Positions 35,719 to 45,804 of a stretch of 64,000 bases of DNA are shown here, piece after piece. Source of the stretch: Palsa-506 sp963707065 (GTDB taxonomy: Bacteria; Actinomycetota; Actinomycetes; Streptosporangiales; Streptosporangiaceae); NCBI GenBank assembly GCA_963707065.1, contig CAVPPJ010000034.1, forward strand, positions 81,499 through 145,498, written 5' to 3'. The notes under the pieces are model-generated. The model saw only the letters and a program-made list of their open reading frames with translations, was not told where the DNA came from and did not search any database. Within the stretch, counting starts at the first letter, position 1; each line of letters begins with the position of its first letter. The translations under genes were made by a program, and so were the position numbers.

Positions 35719-38700
35719 ATGGGAAGGGCGGCGCTGGTGGGCGTGCGCAGGTGGATAGGCGGCTGGCCGGTATACCGCCAGGCGGTTGGCGCCGACGCGT
35801 CCGGCCGCGGGGCCGCGGTCACCAGCAAGCGGACCGAGCAGCTCCGGCCGCGGGTCGCCACGGCCGACAAGGTGGTCAAGTCGGTGTGCCCGTACTGCGC
35901 GGTCGGCTGCGGCCAGGACGTCTACGTGCAGGACGGCCGGGTGACCCAGATTGAGGGCGATCCGGCCTCGCCCGTCAGCCGGGGCCGCCTGTGCCCGAAA
36001 GGGTCGGCCAGCCTGCAGCTGACCACGGGCCCGGCGCGCGAGTACGAGGTGCTCTACCGGCGCCCGCACGGCACCGAGTGGGAGCACCTGAAGCTGGATA
36101 CGGCGATGGACATGATCGCCGACCGGGTCATCGCCGCCCGCCGGGAAGGCTGGCAGTGGGAACGCGACGGCCAGCGGACCCGGCGCACCATGGGCATTCG
36201 CCAGTCTCGGCGGCGCGACGCTGGACAATGAAGAGAACTACCTGATCAAGAAGCTGTTCACGGCACTGGGCGCGATCCAGATCGAGAACCAGGCCCGTAT
36301 TTGACACTCTTCCACCGTCCCCGGTCTGGGGACTAGCTTCGGCCGCGGCGGCGCGACCACCTTCCAGCAGGACCTGCAGAACGCCGACTGCATCCTGATC
36401 GAGGGCTCGAACATGGCCGAGTGCCATCCGGTCGGGTTCCAGTGGGTGATGGAGGCGAAGGCCCGCGGCGCCACGGTCATCCACGTCGATCCGCGGTTCA
36501 CCAGGACCAGCGCGCTCGCGGACCTGCACGTGCCGATCCGGGCCGGCGCCGACATCGCGTTCCTCGGCGGCCTGATCAACTACGTCCTGCGGGAGGAGAA
36601 GTACTTCCGCGACTACGTGCTGGCTTACACCAATGCGCCAGTGATCCTGACCGAGGACTTCGCCGACACCGAGGACCTGGACGGGGTGTTCTCCGGATTC
36701 GACTCCGAGCACCGCGCCTATGACTTCGAGGCGTGGCGGTACCAGGGCGACGAGATGCGGGCCGCCAGCGGCCAGCGCGGCGCCGGGGCCGAGCGGCTGC
36801 GCGAGCTGCGGCAGTCGGCGCGGGGCGAGGCGCACGGATCCGGCGGCGCGGCCGCCCATCCCTCGCCCGACACCGATGAGACGCTGACCCATCCGCGGTG
36901 CGTCTTCCAGGTGCTCAGGCGGCACTTCGCCCGGTATACCCCGGAGATGGTCGCCGAGCTGTGCGGCGTGCCCGAGGAGACGTTCGCCCGGGTGTGCCGG
37001 CTCGTCACCGAGAATTCCGGCCCCGAGCGGACGACGGCGCTGGTCTATAGCGTCGGCTGGACCCAGCACACGGTCGGCGTGCAGTACATCCGCGCTGCCG
37101 CGATCCTGCAGACCCTGCTGGGCAACATGGGCCGGCCCGGCGGCGGCATCCTGGCCATGCGCGGGCATGCGTCGATCCAGGGCTCGACCGACATCCCCAC
37201 CCTGTTCGACCTGCTGCCCGGCTATCTGCCAATGCCGCACGCCCACAGCAACGACGACCTCGACGGCTACGTGGCCGCCGAGAGCATCCCCAACGGCTTC
37301 TGGGCGAACACCCGGGACTACATGGTCAGCCTGCTGAAAGCCTGGTGGGGCGATGCCGCCACCTCCGGCAATGACTTCTGCTACGACTACCTGCCCCGGC
37401 TGACCGGCAGCCACAGCACCTACGAGACGGTCCTGGCTCAGCTGGACGGCACCTGCAAGGGCTATTTCCTGTTCGGCCAGAACCCGGCGGTCGGCTCGGC
37501 CAATGCCCGGATGCAGCGGCTCGGCATGGCGAAGCTGGACTGGCTGGTGGTGCGCGACTTCGTGCAGATCGAAAGCGCCACCTGGTGGAAGGACGGCCCG
37601 GAGATCGAGACGGGCGAGCTGCAGACCGAGGACATCGGCACCGAGGTGTTCTTCCTGCCCGCCGCCGCGCACACCGAGAAAGACGGCAGCTTCACCAATA
37701 CCGGGCGGATGCTGCAGTGGCACCATATGGCCGTCGAGCCGGCCGGGGACGCCCGCAGCGACCTGTGGTTCACCTATCACCTGGGCCGCCGGATCCGGGC
37801 GAAGCTGGCCGGTTCCGCTGACCAGATGGACCGGCCCGTGCTGGACCTGACGTGGGACTATCCGGTCAAGGGACGGCTCAATGAGCCCGACGCCGAGGCC
37901 GTGCTCGCCGAGGTCAACGGACGGGACGCCGACGGTGCCCCGCTGTCGTCCTACACGCAGCTCGCCGCGGACGGCTCGACGGCCTGCGGGTGCTGGATCT
38001 ACTGCGGCGTCTACGCCGACGGGGTCAATCAGGCCGCGCGGCGCAAGCCCGGCCGGGACCAAAGCTGGGTGGCACCGGAGTGGGGCTGGGCCTGGCCGGC
38101 GAACCGGCGGGTGCTCTACAACCGGGCGTCCGCGGACCCCGACGGCAAGCCATGGAGCGAGCGCAAGGCACTGGTCTGGTGGGACGCGGAAAAGGGCAAG
38201 TGGACCGGGCATGACGTGCCCGACTTCGTCGCTGACCGGGCGCCGTCATACCGGCCCCCGGACGGAGCCACCGGGGTCGCGGCCATCTCCGGCATCGATC
38301 CGTTCATCATGCAAGCCGACGGCAAAGCGTGGCTGTTCGCCCCCGCCGGGCTGGTGGACGGCCCGCTGCCCGCGCACTACGAGCCGCAGGAGTCCCCGTT
38401 CCGCAACCTGCTCTACGGCCAGCAGCGCAACCCGGCCCGGGAGATCATCGCGCATCCTGAGGACCGGTTCCAGCCCAGCGGGGACGAGCCCGGGTCGGAG
38501 GTGTTCCCGTACGCGGCGACCACCTACCGGCTGACCGAGCATCACACGGCCGGCGGGATGTCGCGCTTCCTGCCATACCTCGCCGAGCTGCAGCCGGCCT
38601 TCTTCTGCGAGGTCTCGCCCGAGCTGGCCGCCGAGCGCGGGCTGGAGCACCTGGGCTGGGCCACCATCGTGACCGCCCGCAGTGCGATCGAGGCGCGGGT

Positions 38701-38980
38701 GCTGGTGACCCAGCGGATGGTGCCGCTCACGGTGCACGGCCGGCAGCTGCACCAGATCGGGCTGCCTTATCACTGGGGCCCGAACGGCTACACGACCGGC
38801 GACGCGGCGAACGAGCTCGCGCACCTGTCCCTGGACCCGAACGTGCACATCCAGGAGGTGAAGGCGATGACCTGCGACATTCGCCCAGGACGGCGGCCGC
38901 GCGGGCCGGCCCTGCGCGAGTTCGTGCGCGGTTACCGGGACCGGGCCGGGATCACCGATCAGACCGGGACGGAGCTGTGA
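35719..38980 (+). CDS. Selenocysteine-containing formate dehydrogenase alpha subunit, with an apparent 1-base insertion
   Basis: The molybdenum/tungsten bis-MGD catalytic subunit, about 1086 residues. ATG 35719 is used; GTG 35737 or 35743 are alternatives. The N-terminal 4Fe-4S motif is Cys57, Cys60, Cys64 and Cys92 (CPYCAVGCG, CPKGSA). One extra base near 36199 breaks the frame; when repaired the reading is TMGIASLGGATLDNEENY. An in-frame TGA at 36302-36304 sits where the active-site Cys/Sec is expected (ARI-U-HSSTVPGLG, residue about 195), and a SECIS hairpin follows. The rest keeps GSNMAECHPVGFQWVM and a C-terminal molybdopterin-binding domain. There is no twin-arginine signal, so the subunit probably faces the cytoplasm. 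It is followed by FdhB- and NrfD-type genes. Confidence 0.9.
36302..36333 (+). promoter_or_regulatory. Selenocysteine UGA codon and bacterial SECIS hairpin
   Basis: UGA at 36302-36304 is followed after 12 bases by a perfect 6-bp stem (GUCCCC/GGGGAC) capped by the loop GGUCU (36323-36327). Counting the U of UGA as 1, the loop G and U fall at 23 and 24, the positions contacted by SelB in the E. coli fdhF SECIS as I recall it; a U is also at 17. The UGA-CAC context is likewise that of fdhF. This supports decoding of the UGA as selenocysteine. selA, selB, selC and selD are not in the window. Confidence 0.85.
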
Positions 38981-39016
38981 AGTGAGCGCGGATCCGGCCG
39001 GCTGACCGGGCCGTCC

Positions 39017-39889
39017 GTGGCCGGCCCGGCCGACGCCTCGCGGAGGCTGGACCCGGCGGCTGCCGCCGGGCACCTGGACCACCCGCCCCGGATGGGCTTC
39101 TTCACTGACACGTCGGTCTGCATCGGCTGCAAGGCGTGCGAGGTCGCCTGCAAGGAGTGGAATGACGTGCCCGAGGACGGGCTCCAGCTGACCGGGATGT
39201 CCTACGACAACACGGTCGGGCTGGGGGCCTCGACCTGGCGGCACGTTGCGTTCATCGAGCAGATCGGGCGGCCGCCGTCTGGCAGCGACCAGGCCTTCTC
39301 GGCGGCCGGCGACTCGCGCTGGCTGATGTCCAGCGACGTCTGCAAGCACTGCACCGAGTCAGCATGCCTCGACGTGTGCCCGACCGGCGCGCTGATGCGC
39401 ACCGAGTTCGGCACCGTGATCATCCAGGACGACATCTGCAACGGCTGCGGCTACTGCATTCCGGCCTGCCCGTTCGGCGTCGTCGCGCGGCGGGAATCTG
39501 ATGGCGGCGCGCACAAGTGCACGCTCTGCTACGACCGGCTCGGCGAGGGCCTGACCCCCGCCTGCGCGAAGGCGTGCCCGACCGAGTCCATCCAGTTCGG
39601 ACCGCTCGACGAGCTGCGCGAACGGGCTCAGCAGCGGGTCAGCGACCTGCAGGACGCCGGGACTGCCGGAGCGCGGCTGTACCTCGACGACCCGGCGGAC
39701 GGCATCGGCGGCGCGGGCGCGTTCTTCCTGCTGCTGGATGAGCCTGAGGTCTACGGGCTGCCGCCCGATCCGGTCGTCACCAGCCGGGACCTGCCGCGAA
39801 TGTGGCGGCACGTGGCCGGTGCCGCCGCCGCGCTGGTCGCCGGGGGGCTGGCCGCGTGCCTGGGCAGCGGCCGGGGGAGCCGGTCATGA
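39017..39889 (+). CDS. Formate dehydrogenase beta subunit, four 4Fe-4S clusters
   Basis: A 290-residue ferredoxin-like electron-transfer subunit starting at GTG 39017. Four cysteine groups are seen: CIGCKACEVACKEW, CKHCTESACLDVCP, CNGCGYCIPACPFG and CTLCYDRLGEGLTPACAKAC, as in FdnH/HybA-type proteins. One C-terminal hydrophobic helix (VAGAAAALVAGGLAACLG) anchors it to the membrane next to the NrfD subunit. It carries electrons from the selenoprotein alpha subunit to the quinone-reducing membrane subunit. The spacing to alpha is 36 bases, and it overlaps the next gene by four bases. Confidence 0.93.
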   Translation: MAGPADASRRLDPAAAAGHLDHPPRMGFFTDTSVCIGCKACEVACKEWNDVPEDGLQLTGMSYDNTVGLGASTWRHVAFIEQIGRPPSGSDQAFSAAGDSRWLMSSDVCKHCTESACLDVCPTGALMRTEFGTVIIQDDICNGCGYCIPACPFGVVARRESDGGAHKCTLCYDRLGEGLTPACAKACPTESIQFGPLDELRERAQQRVSDLQDAGTAGARLYLDDPADGIGGAGAFFLLLDEPEVYGLPPDPVVTSRDLPRMWRHVAGAAAALVAGGLAACLGSGRGSRS

Positions 39890-40950
39890 CCGGTCCGGCG
39901 GATGCTTCCCGGACCGGTCCACCGGATGCTTCCCGAACTGGCCCGGGGGCCGGTTCCCGGGCCGGTCCCGGAGCCGGCGCCGGGCGGGCGGCGCCGCGCT
40001 CGCGGTGGCGCGGGAAAGGACAGCGCGGCGAGCGGCCGGTGGTCCCGCGCGCCGAGTTCCGCTCCTACTACGGGCTGCCCATCCTCAAGGAGCCGGTCTG
40101 GCGTTCGCCGGACGTGCCCGGTTACCTGTTCCTTGGCGGCCTGGCCGGGGCCTCGTCGGTGCTCGCCGCGTTCGCGCACCGATCCGGCAACCAGGAGCTA
40201 GCCCGCGTCGCCAAAACCGGCGCCGCGGGCGCGATCGGTCTATCCGGCATAGCCCTCGTGCACGACCTCGGCCGCCCGTCGCGCTTCCTGAACATGCTGC
40301 GCGTGTTCAAGGTCAGTTCGCCCATGAGCGTCGGCTCCTGGCTGATCGCCGTATACGGCCCCGCGGCGGTTGCCGCCGCGGCAACCGCCCTGACCGGGCG
40401 GCTGCCGAGGGCAGGCGCTGCCGCCACCGTCGGGGCAGCCGCGCTAGGCTCCGGCGTCGCCACCTACACGGCGGCCCTGCTGAGCGACACGGCTGTGCCG
40501 GCCTGGCATGAGGGTCACCGCGAGATGCCCTATCTGTTCGCCGGCTCGGCCGCATCGGCGGCGGGCGGCCTCGGCATGCTGGCCGTCTCCCGCGCGCATT
40601 CGGACCAGGCGATCCGGTTCGCCGTGCTCGGCGCGGCGACGGAACTCACCGCCAAGAGCATCCTGGTGCGCCGCCTCGGCGAGACCGCAAAGCCATACCA
40701 GGCGGGTCGGCCGGGCAGGCTCATGCACGTAGCGGAAGCGCTGACGGCGGCCGGGCTGGGCGGAGCCGTTCTCGCCCGCCGGAACCGGGCGGCGGCGGTA
40801 CTGTCCGGCGCGGCGCTGATGGCTTCCTCCGCGCTGACCCGCTTCGGGGTCTTCGAGGCTGGCCTGGCGTCGGCACGTGACCCGGCCTACACGGTGGGTC
40901 CGCAGCGTGAGCGCCTCCAGCAGCGGCAGGCAGACCCGGGCCAGCCCTGA
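39886..40950 (+). CDS. NrfD/PsrC-type membrane subunit of formate dehydrogenase
   Basis: A 354-residue polytopic protein starting at ATG 39886 (overlap ATGA with the beta subunit). The first 45 residues are Gly/Pro/Arg-rich, then FRSYYGLPILKEPVW leads into about eight helices (YLFLGGLAGASSVLAAFAHR, LVHDLGRPSRFLNMLRVFK and SPMSVGSWLI are family signatures). NrfD proteins are quinone-reactive membrane anchors without haem, taking electrons from the four-cluster subunit. With the two genes upstream it makes a formate:quinone oxidoreductase. Confidence 0.92.
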   Translation: MTGPADASRTGPPDASRTGPGAGSRAGPGAGAGRAAPRSRWRGKGQRGERPVVPRAEFRSYYGLPILKEPVWRSPDVPGYLFLGGLAGASSVLAAFAHRSGNQELARVAKTGAAGAIGLSGIALVHDLGRPSRFLNMLRVFKVSSPMSVGSWLIAVYGPAAVAAAATALTGRLPRAGAAATVGAAALGSGVATYTAALLSDTAVPAWHEGHREMPYLFAGSAASAAGGLGMLAVSRAHSDQAIRFAVLGAATELTAKSILVRRLGETAKPYQAGRPGRLMHVAEALTAAGLGGAVLARRNRAAAVLSGAALMASSALTRFGVFEAGLASARDPAYTVGPQRERLQQRQADPGQP

Positions 40951-41110
40951 CGGCCCGGCCTGCTTGCTAGCGGCGGGCAAGCTCATCTGCTTTTCCCGGT
41001 TCGCCACTCCGCCTGCCAGCTATCGCCCCAGCTCTCTGGGCGAAACAGCCCTGCTGCTGCCACCGCCCGGGTGAAATGCGCGTTTGCCGAACGGCGCCGC
41101 GGGTAACCAC

Positions 41111-41156
41111 GCGGCCAGCTCAACAGGCGCAGAGCGGCCAGCTCAACAGGCGCAGA
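41111..41156. repeat. Perfect 23-bp tandem duplication in an upstream region
   Basis: Two identical 23-base units, GCGGCCAGCTCAACAGGCGC plus AGA, stand back to back at 41111-41133 and 41134-41156. They end just before the AGGAGG ribosome site of the sugar porter gene. Confidence 0.9.
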
Positions 41157-41169
41157 TAGGAGGCGGCAG

Positions 41170-42643
41170 ATGGTGTCAGAGACGAGGCCCGCGCAGCCAG
41201 CCGGCCGCAACCCACTGGCCGAGCTGGATGAGCGCATCCCGACGAGCTTCTACTGGTACCTGGCCGTACTCGCGTGCGTTGGCGGGTTCCTCTTCGGATA
41301 CGACACGTCCAACATCGGCTCGGCCCTGCCCTTCATTCCCTACCAGCTGTCCAGCTTCGCGACGGGCTACCTGGTGGCCGGAGCATCCCTGGGCGCGGCC
41401 GCGGGCGCACTGATCGCCGGGCCGCTGACTGACCATTTCGGCCGCAAGTCCCTGCTCGTCGGCGACGCCGTGATCTACGCGGTCGGGGCGATCCTGTCGG
41501 CGGTAACCGTGAACGCGCCCATGCTGCTGGGCTCCCGCACGCTCATCGGGCTGGCGATCGGAGCTGATTCCGCGATCGCCACCGCTTACATCGCGGAGTT
41601 CGCGCCCCGCAGCCGGCGAGGCCAGCTGAGCATCATCCAGCAGTGGATGATCACCGTCGGGATCCTGGTTTCCTACATCATCGCCCTGGTAATTCTGCGG
41701 GTTGCCCCGCATGATGCCGGCGGCGCCGACTGGCGGATCATCCTCGGCCTCGGCGCACTGCCGGCGCTGATAGCAGTCGCGCTACGGGCACGGATGCCCG
41801 AGTCCCCGCGATGGCTGATGGCCCATGGCCGCTTCGCCGAGACCCGGAAGGCATTCGGCCTGCTGGGAATGGACGTGGCCGAAGACGAGATAAGGCAGGC
41901 GGCGGACCAGCTCGCCCAGCGGGATCGCCAGCAGCGGCGGAAGAGCCTGTGGACCCCGGGCGTCAGGCGGGCGCTGATCGTCGTCTGCGTCTTCTTCATC
42001 TTCCAGCAGATCACCGGGATTAACGTGCCGTTCTACTACGGCCCGCAGCTACTGGCGAATTTCTTCCAGACCGGGAAAACGGACGCGGTCAGCGCGGCCG
42101 TTGCCGGCGTCGCAGGTAACAGCCATCCTGGGCGCCGTCAATGTGGTCGCGACCTATTTTGCCTTCCGGTGGATCGACAAGGTAGGCCGGCGCCCGCTGG
42201 CCCTGTGGGGCTACGCGGGCATGTCGCTATTCATGCTGATCGCGGCCGCGGGCGTGGCCTTCCTGACGGGCACGCCGAAGATCGTGGTAGTCATGGTGGG
42301 ATTCTCCTTCTTCATTACCTCGTTCGCGATTGGTGTCGGCGGAACGGGCTGGCTGATCCAGGGCGAAGTGTTCCCCACCGGTGTCCGGGGCCGGGCGGCG
42401 GCGATAGGCGCAAGCGTTGACTGGCTGGCCAACTTCGCGATCATCGAGGTGTTCCCCGCCTGGCATAACGCGGTCGGCTTGGCCTGGGTAATGGTTTCCT
42501 TTGCCGCCCTCGCGGTAGCGGCGATGATATTCGTATACCGGTTCCTGCCCGAGACCAAGGGCCTGTCGGTGGAGGACGCCGTCGATGTCTTCGAGCGGGA
42601 AGCCGGGGCCAAGGCGACGGCGGGAACAGCGCGGCCGGGCTAA
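41170..42643 (+). CDS. MFS sugar porter, single-base frameshift near 42112
   Basis: A sugar-porter family transporter, about 490 residues when repaired, with ATG 41170 after TAGGAGGCGGCAG. The first part carries GGFLFGYDTSNIG in helix 1, DHFGRKSLLVGD between helices 2 and 3, PESPRWLM after helix 6 and QQITGINVPFYYGPQLL in helix 7. One extra base near 42112 moves the last third to another frame, which continues VTAILGAVNVVATYFA, DKVGRRPLALWG and the terminal PETKGLSVED signature. All family motifs are kept, so the indel is recent or an error. Likely substrate is a monosaccharide, taken up with H+. Confidence 0.87.
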
Positions 42644-42723
42644 CAATCTCCCGGGGACGGGCAGCCGTGGGCGGCTGCGAGTGTGCACCCGCGGCCGGCC
42701 GCGAGCGGAAATAGGATCTGGGC

Positions 42724-44124
42724 ATGGCGCTAGAACTGCCGTCCGATGATTTCGAGATCCTGGCGAGCCGGGCGTGCCGGGCGGCGATGGACTACCTCGC
42801 CGGGCTCGACGCGCGCCCGTCCGCTCCGCGGACATCCGGGACGGCGACGGCGGAGATGTTCGACCGGCCGCTGCCCGAGGAGGGGATGGGAAGTGCCGCG
42901 TTCGACGACCTGACGGCGATCGCGGACCACTCGCGGCCGGGGAACGGGCGGTTCTTCGGTTACGTGCTGGGTTCGGGCGAGCCAGTCGCGGCGATCGGGG
43001 ACTTCTACGCGTCGGTGCTGAATCAGAACGTGACTGCCTGGCGGTCGGCGCCGGCCGCGGTCACCATCGAGCGGACGGTGCTGCGGTGGCTCGCCGAGGC
43101 CGTCGGGTGCGCGGGATTCACCGGCAGCCTGGCCGGCGGCGGGTCGTCAGCGAACCTGATGGGCCTGGCGATGGCACGCGAGGCCGCGACGCCGGCCAAC
43201 GAGGACGGCGCCAGGCCCGGCGCGGTGTATGCCTCCGCCGAGGTTCACATGTCAGTGCCGAAGGCGCTGGCGCTGCTCGGCGTGGGCCGCGCCAGCCTGC
43301 GGCTCATCGGCGTGGATGAAGCGTTCCGCATGCGCACCGAAGAGCTGGAGAGCGCCATCGAGCGGGACCGCCGCGCGGGGATCCCGGCGATCGCGATCGT
43401 CGCGACGGCAGGCACGACGAGCACCGGCGCCGTCGATCCGCTCCGCGAGATCGCCGCCGTCGCCCGCGCGCACGGCCTCTGGCTGCACGTCGACGGCGCC
43501 TATGGCGGCCTCGCCGCGCTAGCCGTCCCCGAGTTGTTCGGCGGCCTCTCGCAGGCTGACTCGATCAGCCTGGACGCCCACAAGTGGCTGTACCAGCCGC
43601 TGGATTGCAGCGTGCTGCTCTACCGCGACGCCGGCGCCGCCCGCAAGGCGTTCGCCTACACCGGGGAGTACGCCAGGAGCCTGTCCGGTGACCCGGTCGA
43701 GGGCTTCGCGTTCTTCGAGGAGTCGCTGGAACTCTCCCGCCGGTTCCGCGCGCTCAAGCTCTGGCTGTCGCTGCGCTATCACGGCGTCGCCGAATTCCGG
43801 GCGGCGATCCGTGCGGACCTGCGCCACGCGCGGCAGCTGGCCCGGCTGATCGAGGCCGAGCCCGCGCTGGAGCTGCTGGCACCGGTCGAGCTCAGCGCGG
43901 TGTGCTTCCGCTGGAAGGACGCCGCGGCGGCGGACCTGGATCGGCGCAATGCGGCGATCCTGGGCGAGGTACTCCGCCGCGGGCACGTCTACCTGTCCAA
44001 CGCCAGTATTCGCGGCGCCTTCGCGCTCCGCGCCTGCATCGTGAACCACCGCACCACCGACGCCGACATCGCGGCTGTCGTGGCCGAGGTCCTGGCCGCC
44101 GCGGCCGCCACCGCCGGCGGTTAA
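42724..44124 (+). CDS. Group II PLP-dependent decarboxylase
   Basis: A 466-residue enzyme of the aromatic amino acid / glutamate / tyrosine decarboxylase family (fold type I). The PLP-binding lysine is Lys287 in SLDAHKWLYQPLDCSVLL. Upstream blocks are GGGSSANLMGLAMARE, which contacts the cofactor, and HVDGAYGGLAAL with the PLP-nitrogen-binding Asp. The C-terminal small domain has VYLSNASIRGAFALRACI. Substrate cannot be fixed. It lies 80 bases after the sugar porter and 171 bases before the NCS1 operon. Confidence 0.9.
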   Translation: MALELPSDDFEILASRACRAAMDYLAGLDARPSAPRTSGTATAEMFDRPLPEEGMGSAAFDDLTAIADHSRPGNGRFFGYVLGSGEPVAAIGDFYASVLNQNVTAWRSAPAAVTIERTVLRWLAEAVGCAGFTGSLAGGGSSANLMGLAMAREAATPANEDGARPGAVYASAEVHMSVPKALALLGVGRASLRLIGVDEAFRMRTEELESAIERDRRAGIPAIAIVATAGTTSTGAVDPLREIAAVARAHGLWLHVDGAYGGLAALAVPELFGGLSQADSISLDAHKWLYQPLDCSVLLYRDAGAARKAFAYTGEYARSLSGDPVEGFAFFEESLELSRRFRALKLWLSLRYHGVAEFRAAIRADLRHARQLARLIEAEPALELLAPVELSAVCFRWKDAAAADLDRRNAAILGEVLRRGHVYLSNASIRGAFALRACIVNHRTTDADIAAVVAEVLAAAAATAGG

Positions 44125-44295
44125 GGCAAAGTCTCCGTTGACGTAGCCGGGCGCAGGGCGATCATGGACAAGTAGGGCACCGGGTACGGAACAGGCCCGG
44201 ACCGTGCTGCGTTTACCTCCGCAGCGCTATCCGTGCGAAGTGCCGGGCACCGGCAGGACGAGAACGCCAGCACCCGCAGGACGAAGGGGCTCGCC

Positions 44296-45804
44296 ATGGT
44301 TGACAGTCAGCGCGCGGCAGGCACTGTCGCGTCCGGCACGGCCGAAATGCATCCGCTCGAGATCGAGGCGAACGGGATCAACATGATCACCGAAGCCCAG
44401 CGTAAGGGCAGGCCGAGCGACCTGTTCTGGCCGTGGTTCGCGGCCAACGTCTCGATCCTCGGGCTGAGCTACGGCGCGTTCGAGCTGGACTTCGGCATCT
44501 CGTTCTGGCAGGCGACAGTGGCCGGGCTGGTCGGCATCGTCGCCTCGTTCCTGCTCTGCGGATTCATCGCGGTGGCCGGCAAGCGGGGCTCGGTGCCGAC
44601 CATGGTGCTCGGCCGGGCGGCGTTCGGGGTGCGCGGTAACAAGCTGCCGTCCGCGATTTCCTGGCTGCTGACAGTCGGCTGGGAGACGGTGCTGATCATC
44701 CTGGCCACGCTGGCGACCGCGACCGTGTTCGAGCGTCTCGGCTGGGGCGGCGGGACGGTCACGAAGGTTATCGCGCTGATCGTGGTGAGCGGGCTGACCA
44801 TCGTCGGCGGCGTCATGGGCTTCGACCTGATCATGCGCATGCAGACCGTCATCACCGTCGTGACGACCGTGCTGACGGTCATATTCGTCGTGCTGGTCGT
44901 CGACAAGATCCACTGGCATGCCGTGTCGGCGATTCCGTCCGGCTCGACGGAGAACCTCATCGGCGCGCTGGTATTCACGATGACGGGGTTCGGGCTCGGC
45001 TGGGTCAACGCGGCGGCCGACTACTCGCGTTACCTGCCCCGGAAATCCTCGGGTCGCGGCGTGATCGGCTGGACTACGTTCGGGTCGTCGGTGGCGCCCG
45101 TCTTCCTGCTCCTGTTCGGGCTCCTGCTGGCCGGCTCCTCGCCCAGCCTCAGCAAGAACATCGGCGCCAATCCAATCGGGGCGCTGACGTCGCTGCTGCC
45201 CACCTGGTTCCTCATCCCCTTCGTGATCGTCGCCGTCCTCGGCCTGGTCGGCGGCGCAGTGCTCGACATCTACTCCTCGGGCCTGGCGCTGCTGACACTC
45301 GGCCTGCCGGTGCCGCGCTACGTCGCTGCCCTCATCGACGGCACGATCATGGTGCTGGGGACGGTGTACGTCGTGTTCATCGCCGGGAACTTCCTGGGTC
45401 AGTTCGAGGGCTTCCTGATCACGCTCGGCGTGCCCATCGCTGCCTGGTGCGGCATCATGCTGGCGGACATCGCGCTGCGCCGCCGGGACTACGCGGAGGC
45501 CGAGCTCTACTCCCCGGCCGGCCGCTACGGCGACGTCCGGCTGCTGCCCATCGGCATTGTCGTGATCAGCACGATCATCGGCTGGGGGCTGGTCACGAAC
45601 ACGGCGGCGAGCTGGCTCAGCTGGCAGGGCTACCTGCTCGGCCCGTTCGGGCTCGGCGGGAAGACCGGCGCGTGGGCGTTCGCCAACCTCGGCGTGCTGG
45701 TCGCCCTCGGCATCGGCTTCGTGGTGACCCTGGCCTTCGGCCCGCCGGTCATCCGGGCGCAGGAGTCGGCGCCCGCGATGGCGGCCGCCCCGGCGCGCTC
45801 ATGA
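44296..45804 (+). CDS. NCS1-family nucleobase/cofactor permease
   Basis: A 502-residue NCS1 transporter (cytosine, purine, uracil, hydantoin, allantoin, thiamine type). ATG 44296 follows GAAGGGGCTCGCC. About 12 helices are seen; the family stretches are FWPWFAANVSILGLSYGAFE in helix 1, RAAFGVRGNKLPSAISWLLT and GWVNAAADYSRYLPRK after helix 6. It is probably a Na+ or H+ symporter. The gene is the first of a tightly coupled operon; its stop overlaps the start of the isochorismatase-like gene. The enzymes that follow suggest import of a base or N-glycoside, but no substrate is shown. Confidence 0.9.
   Translation: MVDSQRAAGTVASGTAEMHPLEIEANGINMITEAQRKGRPSDLFWPWFAANVSILGLSYGAFELDFGISFWQATVAGLVGIVASFLLCGFIAVAGKRGSVPTMVLGRAAFGVRGNKLPSAISWLLTVGWETVLIILATLATATVFERLGWGGGTVTKVIALIVVSGLTIVGGVMGFDLIMRMQTVITVVTTVLTVIFVVLVVDKIHWHAVSAIPSGSTENLIGALVFTMTGFGLGWVNAAADYSRYLPRKSSGRGVIGWTTFGSSVAPVFLLLFGLLLAGSSPSLSKNIGANPIGALTSLLPTWFLIPFVIVAVLGLVGGAVLDIYSSGLALLTLGLPVPRYVAALIDGTIMVLGTVYVVFIAGNFLGQFEGFLITLGVPIAAWCGIMLADIALRRRDYAEAELYSPAGRYGDVRLLPIGIVVISTIIGWGLVTNTAASWLSWQGYLLGPFGLGGKTGAWAFANLGVLVALGIGFVVTLAFGPPVIRAQESAPAMAAAPARS

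Noticed and set aside
36317..36333. Reading the hairpin after the UGA as a transcription terminator for a short gene
   Set aside because: Coding potential continues in frame for 890 codons past the UGA with all formate dehydrogenase motifs, and the hairpin has SECIS spacing and loop bases.
36128..38212. 694-codon minus-strand open frame opposite formate dehydrogenase
   Set aside because: High GC leaves antisense frames open. The plus strand encodes a full molybdopterin enzyme here; the minus product has no recognisable features.
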